Below, in pieces: positions 59,609 to 64,000 of a DNA stretch of 64,000 nt. Numbering within the stretch: position 1 is the first letter of the stretch; every line of letters starts with the position of its first letter. The position numbers were made by a program, and so were the translations under genes. The notes beneath the pieces were generated by a model. The model did not search any database. It was given only the letters and a program-made list of their open reading frames with translations, and was not told the origin of the DNA. This DNA comes from Flavobacteriales bacterium (lineage in GTDB: Bacteria > Bacteroidota > Bacteroidia > Flavobacteriales_F > PHOS-HE28): assembly GCA_016700415.1 (NCBI GenBank), contig CP065018.1, forward strand, positions 2,486,001 to 2,550,000, written 5' to 3'.

Positions 59609-59971
59609 ATGCACGAGAAGTACCATAACCGCTCTGAACAGAAAAGCGAACGACAAGCTCTGAGAGGAAGGATGACCTCCTCCGAGGCAACGTTATGGAA
59701 AGCGCTGAGCGACAAGCAGCTTGATGGTCGGAAATTCAGAAGGCAGCATGGTATTGGCCCATTCATCGCGGACTTCTACTGCCCTTCGGAACGCTTGGTG
59801 ATCGAAGTGGACGGGGCATCACATGAGAACCCCACTTCATCCGCCAATGATGGACTGCGGGATGAATACATGAATACCAAGAACATCCATGTGCTGCGTA
59901 TTGAGAACAAGAGTATCGTTGATGATCTTCCCGGGGTTCTCGACCTGATCCGTAGTTGCTTTCAACCGTAG
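59609..59971 (+). CDS. DUF559 (Vsr-like) endonuclease
   Basis: This 120-residue protein matches DUF559, a family with a restriction-endonuclease-like fold related to very-short-patch (Vsr) nucleases. Motifs: LRGRMTSSEATLWKALSDKQLDGRKFRRQHGIGPFIADFYCPSERLVIEVDGASH, where the D/ExVxG core (FIADFYCP...VIEVDG) forms the active site, and VLRIENKSIVDDLPGVLDLI. It may nick or cut DNA. The gene is single, has no methylase partner and lies inside a pair of inverted palindromic repeats. Confidence 0.85.
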   Translation: MHEKYHNRSEQKSERQALRGRMTSSEATLWKALSDKQLDGRKFRRQHGIGPFIADFYCPSERLVIEVDGASHENPTSSANDGLRDEYMNTKNIHVLRIENKSIVDDLPGVLDLIRSCFQP

Positions 59972-60009
59972 TCTGAACCCGTTAGAGCCTATGGCTTGAC
60001 CACCCCCAA

Positions 60010-60032
60010 CCCCTCCTTTTAGGAAGGAGGGG
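60010..60032. repeat. Right palindromic end of the DUF559 unit
   Basis: Perfect 9-bp stem CCCCTCCTT / AAGGAGGGG with a 5-base loop, preceded by CCACCCCCAA, the mirror of the left end's tail. It also lies downstream of the flippase gene on the other strand. Confidence 0.75.
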
Positions 60033-60048
60033 AGACCCACCACAAGCC

Positions 60049-61557
60049 TCAGAGATCTGCTGCTTGCCCGTCCGTGGTCCTCTGAACGGAAGACCGTTCC
60101 AGCTTCCACGCATATCCTACCGCGCCGAGGAAGACCACTGCCCGCACGGCGTACTTCGCGGGACCCTCCAGCGGCAATTGCTCGCAGCCCCACCAGAGGA
60201 ACACGCCACCTGCCATATAGCCCAGCACACGGGCCACGTTGTAGGGCACAGGGTAGTGCTTCTGGCCCCACACGTAGCTGATCACGGCCATGGAGGCGTA
60301 GCAGAGGAAGGTGGCCCAAGCGGCGCCTAAATATCCGAAGATCGGGATCCACCAGAACAGCAGTGTCAGTGTGATGATGGCCCCGATGATGGAGATGGTG
60401 CTGCCGGCGCGCGTGCGGTCGCTCAGCTTGTACCAAACGCTCTGGTTGTAGTAGATGCCGAGGAAGACGTTGGCCAGCATCAGGACGGGCACCACAACGA
60501 GACCTGGCCAATAAGCTGGGTTGGGGATGAACCATTTGAAGGCGTCCAAGAACAGCATCACGAGCAAGAAAGCGCTCATACACACCGCCACGAAGATGTT
60601 CATGATGCGCGCGAACGTCTGGCGGCTGTCCTTCTCCTTGGCATGGCTGAAGAAGAACGGTTCCGCGGCGAAGCGGAAGGCCTGAATGAAGAGCGTGATC
60701 AGCATCGCCAGCTTGTAGCAGGCGCCGTAGATCCCGATCTGGGCATCCGCGATATTCGCCGGAAGCAGGTGTTTCATCAGCACGCGGTCCGCTGTTTCGT
60801 TGGTCATGCCCGCGAGGCCCGCCACCAATAGCGGAAGGCCGAACGCCAGCATAGGGCGCAGCAGCTTGGTATCGAACGCCTTCTCGGAATTGCCGAACCG
60901 CAACGGTGGCCACTCCGGTAGCAACAGCAGGAATTTCAGGCTGCTGCTGATGAGGTTGAGGAGGAAGACATAGCCCACGCCGAAGCTCGGGTCGTACACG
61001 GCATTGATCAGTGCATTGCTTTCCCCGGCGTTGTACTTGGGCATGCAGTACATGAAGATGAAGAGGCTCATCACCACGTTCAGCAGCACGCTGGCCACGT
61101 TGATGGCGGCGAACTTCCACGGCCGGTTCTTCAGGCGCAGGTTCGCCATGGGCACGGTGGCCATGGCCTCGATGCCGATGATCAGCACGAGCAGGCGCAC
61201 TGAAACGACATGGTCCGGATAGCCCATCATGGCGGCGATGGAATGCGCGAAGAGCATCCCAAGCGACAGGAAAACCACCGTGGAGCCTGCAAGCAGATAA
61301 ACAGCGGTGGTGTAGATCCGCTTATTGCCTTCGTGCTTGCTCGCAAAGCGGAAGAAGGTGGTCTCCATCCCGTAGGTGAGCACCACGTTGAGGAAGGCCG
61401 TCCATGCATAGAGTGAGGTGATCACCCCGAAGGCCGCCGGCGCGAACACCCCACGGCTGGTGTACAGCGGCGTAAGCAGGTAGTTGAGGAAGCGCGCAAC
61501 GATGCTGCTCACCCCATAGATGGCCGTCTGGCCTGCGAGTTTTCTGAGGACGCTCAC
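60049..61557 (-). CDS. Oligosaccharide flippase family protein (Wzx/MATE-like)
   Basis: This 502-residue inner-membrane protein has about 13-14 helices: an amphipathic N-terminus (LRKLAGQTAIYGVSSIVARFLNYLL), PLYTSRGVFAPAAFG, GMETTFFRFAS, and later GLAGMTNETADRVLMKHLLPA and GIYGACYKLAMLITLFIQAFRFAAEPFFF. This matches the polysaccharide flippase family that moves lipid-linked glycans across the membrane. In relatives this family usually lies just upstream of dut. Here the two are 48 kb apart. Confidence 0.88.
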   Translation of the reverse strand: MSVLRKLAGQTAIYGVSSIVARFLNYLLTPLYTSRGVFAPAAFGVITSLYAWTAFLNVVLTYGMETTFFRFASKHEGNKRIYTTAVYLLAGSTVVFLSLGMLFAHSIAAMMGYPDHVVSVRLLVLIIGIEAMATVPMANLRLKNRPWKFAAINVASVLLNVVMSLFIFMYCMPKYNAGESNALINAVYDPSFGVGYVFLLNLISSSLKFLLLLPEWPPLRFGNSEKAFDTKLLRPMLAFGLPLLVAGLAGMTNETADRVLMKHLLPANIADAQIGIYGACYKLAMLITLFIQAFRFAAEPFFFSHAKEKDSRQTFARIMNIFVAVCMSAFLLVMLFLDAFKWFIPNPAYWPGLVVVPVLMLANVFLGIYYNQSVWYKLSDRTRAGSTISIIGAIITLTLLFWWIPIFGYLGAAWATFLCYASMAVISYVWGQKHYPVPYNVARVLGYMAGGVFLWWGCEQLPLEGPAKYAVRAVVFLGAVGYAWKLERSSVQRTTDGQAADL

Positions 61558-61567
61558 GTTCGGTTAT

Positions 61568-61936
61568 TCAGTGACTATTCGGATTCTTATTCTGGATCTC
61601 CAAGGAACCCAAACAGCCGTCAAAGACAATGAATCGGTCAGTCCGCAACGCTCTGTCGCAGCCTTGGTCCGGCACACTATCCCGATAGGCAAAAATCAGT
61701 GTGTCACCGACTGTGCGATATGATCCCGGATAGCTTTCTGAGTCTGAAGCGCGCATACCTCCATTGATCAGGTCGAAGGAATTATCCGCATATAGTTTCA
61801 ACGTCACCCAGCCAAGTGGTGCTTCGCGGCCCGCTATAAGAACCGGCTCTTTTTCACGTCCATGCGACGAAGAGCAAGCGGTGAAGATGACACTGAAAAG
61901 CATACAGCTTAAGCTACAGATTCTGATCTTGCGCAT
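61568..61936 (-). CDS. Small lipoprotein of unknown function
   Basis: This 122-residue lipoprotein (CSLSCMLFSVIFTACSSSH, lipobox FTAC) has a beta-rich mature part (APLGWVTLKLYADNSFDLINGG, then YRTVGDTLIFAYRD). It resembles many small Bacteroidota lipoproteins with a single beta-sandwich domain, and I cannot name a family. It lies 10 bases upstream of the flippase gene on the same strand. Confidence 0.65.
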   Translation of the reverse strand: MRKIRICSLSCMLFSVIFTACSSSHGREKEPVLIAGREAPLGWVTLKLYADNSFDLINGGMRASDSESYPGSYRTVGDTLIFAYRDSVPDQGCDRALRTDRFIVFDGCLGSLEIQNKNPNSH

Positions 61937-62210
61937 TATCCGTGTCCATTCATGGTTCCCCTACCCCCTGAAATTCGCCTTTCTCTTCTCTCTATCTGCA
62001 GTCGTTCCTGCTGTGCCGAGATTTTCCATTTTTCGGTGTAGGCCATTCAAGAACCGACTCCGGTCAAAGTCCTCAAAGAATCCAGAAAACTCTCCTTTCA
62101 ACAGCGCCTCGAAGAGGCTTTCATCCGAAGTTATCTTATGCTGGTAAGTGGCAAAAGATGAGCCGTTGATATGACTCTTTGATCCGTGTTCATCCGTGTC
62201 CATCCGTGGT
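61937..62210. repeat. Segment bounded by 'ATCCGTGTCCAT' dispersed repeats
   Basis: A copy of the repeat lies at each side: near 61938-61962 and 62180-62213 (TGATCCGTGTTCATCCGTG, then TCCATCCGTGG). Between them is a frame starting MDTDEHGSKSHINGSS on the minus strand whose first codons come from the repeat itself. I do not support it as a gene. These repeats are known to recur in intergenic regions of several GC-rich phyla. Confidence 0.45.
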
Positions 62211-62990
62211 TCACTTACCGAACTCTGGCTTCCGCTTCTCCATGAATGCGCTCGTCCCCTCAATGAAGTCCGGTGTGCCAAAGCATTTTCCGAACTCCTC
62301 GATCTCGCGTTGCATGCCGTTGGCGCCCGGCTCGTAACCGGCGTTCACCGCGCGGATGGCGGAGGCTAATGCGGTAGGGGAGTTCTTCATGATCGCGGCG
62401 GCCAGTTCGTTGCACTTGGCCAGTAGTTCGGCCTGTGGTACAACGTGGTTCACCAAGCCCCATTGCAGGGCCTCGTCGGCTTTGATCATGCCGGCGGTAA
62501 AGATCATCTCCATGGCCTTGCCCTTGCCCATGAGGCGCGCGAGGCGTTGCGTGCCGCCGTAGCCGGGGATCACGCCCAAGCTCGTTTCCGGCAGGCCCAT
62601 GCGTGCGTTGTCGCTGGCCACGCGGAAGTGGCAGCTCATGGCCAATTCCAGCCCACCGCCCAGCGCGAAACCGTTCACCGCCGCGATCACCGGTTTTTCG
62701 AAATGCTCCACATGGTCGAAGAGCAGCTTGTGTCCTTCGGCGCTGAGCATCTTGCCTTCTTCCACGGAAAAATGCGCGAACTCCTTGATGTCGGCACCGG
62801 CCACAAAAGCCTTGGGGCCGCTGCCGGTGATGATGAGCACGCGCACGGCCTTGTCGGCTTGGGCCTGGTCCAGCGCTTGGTCCAGCTCGGAGATGGTCGC
62901 GCGGTTCAGTGCGTTGAGCTGCTCCGGCCGGTTGATGGTGATGGTGCGGATGCCTTCCGCATCAGCGATCAGGAGATTGGAAAAGGACAT
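62211..62990 (-). CDS. Enoyl-CoA hydratase/isomerase family protein
   Basis: This 259-residue crotonase-fold enzyme has oxyanion-hole motifs FVAGADIKEF and NGFALGGGLELAMSC, and catalytic Glu in LPETSLGVIPGYGGTQRL. It hydrates 2-enoyl-CoA in fatty-acid or amino-acid breakdown. The start at MSFSNLLIAD (62990) is 52 bases below a TACATTTG box; a ten-codon extension upstream is possible. The exact substrate chain length cannot be read. Confidence 0.9.
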   Translation of the reverse strand: MSFSNLLIADAEGIRTITINRPEQLNALNRATISELDQALDQAQADKAVRVLIITGSGPKAFVAGADIKEFAHFSVEEGKMLSAEGHKLLFDHVEHFEKPVIAAVNGFALGGGLELAMSCHFRVASDNARMGLPETSLGVIPGYGGTQRLARLMGKGKAMEMIFTAGMIKADEALQWGLVNHVVPQAELLAKCNELAAAIMKNSPTALASAIRAVNAGYEPGANGMQREIEEFGKCFGTPDFIEGTSAFMEKRKPEFGK

Positions 62991-63042
62991 GAGGTTCAAT
63001 GCTTTTAGGTTGTCGATCAATGAGCCGATCGATCACGTTCGG

Positions 63043-63050
63043 CAAATGTA
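63043..63050 (-). promoter_or_regulatory. Enoyl-CoA hydratase -7 box (TACATTTG)
   Basis: Exact match to TAnnTTTG on the minus strand, 52 bases upstream of the start at 62990. Confidence 0.5.
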
Positions 63051-63078
63051 TCGGCTAGGGCACCAGCAGAACTTTCGT

Positions 63079-63156
63079 TGCGCTCGTAGCGTCCGTTGCG
63101 GTTAAACCTCAGGGCGACCCTGCCTTCGTGTTCTTAGTGTCCTTCGTGGTAGAACT
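63079..63156. repeat. Dispersed low-complexity intergenic repeat, second block
   Basis: Words such as TAGCGTCCGTTGCGGTTAAACCTC and TTCGTGTTCTTAGTGTCCTTCGTGG resemble the block at 34525-34622 but are diverged. Confidence 0.4.
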
Positions 63157-64000
63157 TTAACCCACCAGCGGTAATTCCACAAAGAACGAAGTCCCCGCTT
63201 TCCCTGGCTCCGTGGAGGTCTCGAACCACACCCGTCCGCCGGCATTCTCTATCATACGCTGAACGATGGACAGCCCCAGCCCCATGCCGCTGCTCTTGGT
63301 GGTGAAGCGCGGTTCGAAGATGTGGTCGCGGTCCGCCTCGGCGATGCCCGTTCCGTTGTCGCGCACCTCGATCACCGCCCTGTTCCCTTCCGCGCGAAGT
63401 ATCACTTCCACATGCCCTGAGCGTCCCTCCGGCATGGCCTGCACCGCGTTCTTGATCAGGTTGGTGAAGGTGCGCAGCAGGTGCTCGCGGTCCACATGCA
63501 CCGTGGGGGAAGGTCCGGCTTGTAGCGTCACTTGTGCATTTGGTTCCGCTGCGAAGAGGGCGGTGGCGGCGTTCGCCACCTCGAGGAGGTCCACCTGCTC
63601 GGCCTGTGCGCGCGGCATCTGCGCGAAGTCGGAGAATTCCCCGGCGATCCGGCTCAACACATCGATCTGTTGCACCATCCCGTTGCTGAAGCGGTCCAGC
63701 CGTTCCTTGGCATCGGCCAGGTCCGGTGACCAGGTGCGCTGGAACTGCTGGATGTTCAGCTTCATCGGTGTCAGCGGGTTCTTGATCTCGTGCGCCACCT
63801 GCTTCGCCATTTCACGCCAGGCACTTTCGCGCTCGCTACGTGCGAGCTTCATCGCGCTTTCGCGGAGCTCGTCCACCTTGCGGTTGTACACGCTCACCAA
63901 TTGCCCCAGTTCATCATCCCCGCGATAAGTGAGGGGTTCGTTGTGGGCACCTAAGCCGATGCGCTCCAAGCCGCGCCGCAGCAGTTCCAGCGGGCGCGTG
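63157..64000 (-). CDS. NtrY-like sensor histidine kinase, 5' part beyond the window
   Basis: The visible C-terminal 280 residues show the end of a HAMP domain (TRPLELLRRGLERIGLGAHNE), a coiled linker, HisKA with phospho-His in AWREMAKQVAHEIKNPLTPMKLNIQQF, and a HATPase domain (FTNLIKNAVQAMPEG, VRDNGTGIAEADRDHIFEPRFTTK, GMGLGLSIVQRMI). The AWREMAKQVAHEIKNPLTPMK segment is typical of NtrY-type kinases. The frame is open to the edge at 64000, so the membrane sensor part lies beyond the window. It is on the same strand as the enoyl-CoA hydratase and the flippase. Confidence 0.92.
   Translation of the reverse strand, partial: TRPLELLRRGLERIGLGAHNEPLTYRGDDELGQLVSVYNRKVDELRESAMKLARSERESAWREMAKQVAHEIKNPLTPMKLNIQQFQRTWSPDLADAKERLDRFSNGMVQQIDVLSRIAGEFSDFAQMPRAQAEQVDLLEVANAATALFAAEPNAQVTLQAGPSPTVHVDREHLLRTFTNLIKNAVQAMPEGRSGHVEVILRAEGNRAVIEVRDNGTGIAEADRDHIFEPRFTTKSSGMGLGLSIVQRMIENAGGRVWFETSTEPGKAGTSFFVELPLVG

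Larger units (their letters stand above)
59504..60032 (+). mobile_element. Putative DUF559 nuclease element with palindromic inverted ends
   Basis: The unit is a single DUF559 gene bounded by two matching inverted repeats of about 34 bp. Each end contains a perfect 9-bp palindrome CCCCTCCTT-n5-AAGGAGGGG (59504-59526 and 60010-60032) followed inward by a G-rich GGGGTGGT tail in opposite orientations. It lies between ybeY and the flippase gene. No target-site duplication is obvious. The symmetry suggests a mobile or formerly mobile unit about 530 bp long (inference). Confidence 0.5.

Noticed and set aside
59837..61120. 427-codon minus-strand frame overlapping the DUF559 gene and the flippase
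   Set aside because: Arg-rich out-of-frame reading of the flippase gene, without export or domain signals.
61961..62281. Minus-strand frame beginning MDTDEHGSKSH
   Set aside because: Its first codons come from a dispersed repeat, the rest has no known motif, and it overlaps the enoyl-CoA hydratase end.
1..64000. tRNA, rRNA or riboswitch genes
   Set aside because: No cloverleaf, rRNA-like or classical riboswitch sequence was recognised by eye; a covariance-model scan would be needed to exclude short RNAs.

Overview
This 64-kb window is bacterial chromosome from a GC-rich member of the Bacteroidota, most likely a Flavobacteriales-type lineage (inference). The signs are: several exported proteins ending in a type IX secretion (T9SS type A) sorting domain; Bacteroidota-type promoter boxes TAnnTTTG ahead of several genes; little use of Shine-Dalgarno sites; families typical of the phylum (DUF4292, DUF4175, delta-60 repeat, ORF6N, YfiR/SpoIIE modules, ALDH7, LytTR regulators); and many 4-base ATGA start/stop overlaps. 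I saw no tRNA, rRNA or CRISPR array.

Layout. 1-4.6 kb: a tandemly duplicated pair of secreted-protein genes around an N-terminally truncated T9SS gene. 4.6-11.6 kb (minus): a core cluster dut, sugar nucleotidyltransferase, TPR lipoprotein, DUF4292 lipoprotein, EnvC-like factor, tatA, gatA. 11.7-13.8 kb: an IS256-family element with terminal repeats and an 8-bp target duplication, beside an ORF6N gene and three related palindromes. 13.9-21.3 kb: two short ssb paralogues flanking an ECF sigma factor, a membrane-anchored beta-barrel protein and two PKD-repeat exported proteins. 21.5-28.7 kb: UspA, a YfiR/TPR/SpoIIE-phosphatase operon, ferritin, and pth-rplY-prs. 28.8-34.5 kb: rnr, a broken XRE regulator and an unfamiliar secreted/outer-membrane trio. 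34.6-47.1 kb: LytTR regulator with a six-PAS kinase, MORN protein, rpiB with an M28 peptidase, TlpA-like lipoprotein, ALDH7, and a delta-60 T9SS protein broken at a nine-G tract. 47.3-50.1 kb: methyltransferase and mnmG with three parS sites, suggesting closeness to the replication origin. 50.5-54.1 kb: an NtrC-type two-component system. 54.2-59.5 kb: JmjC-like cupin, DUF4175, RsbW-like ATPase, ybeY. 59.5-60.0 kb: a small DUF559 nuclease unit bounded by matching palindromic inverted repeats. 60-64 kb (minus): flippase, lipoprotein, enoyl-CoA hydratase, and an NtrY-like kinase that runs off the edge.

Themes. (1) Surface and secretion: many T9SS clients, PKD arrays and beta-barrels. (2) Signalling: two large sensor kinases plus a partial third, LytTR and NtrC regulators, an ECF sigma factor, and SpoIIE/RsbW partner-switch-like parts. 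(3) Informational core genes (gatA, dut, ssb, pth, rplY, prs, rnr, mnmG, ybeY).

The most unusual items are the DUF559 element with palindromic ends, the set of single-base G/C-run frameshifts (sequencing error or slippage), the poly-G tract in a T9SS client, the parS cluster, the shared upstream element of the two ssb genes, and the placement of mobile elements at both ends of a 48-kb block that seems to split a normally contiguous cluster.
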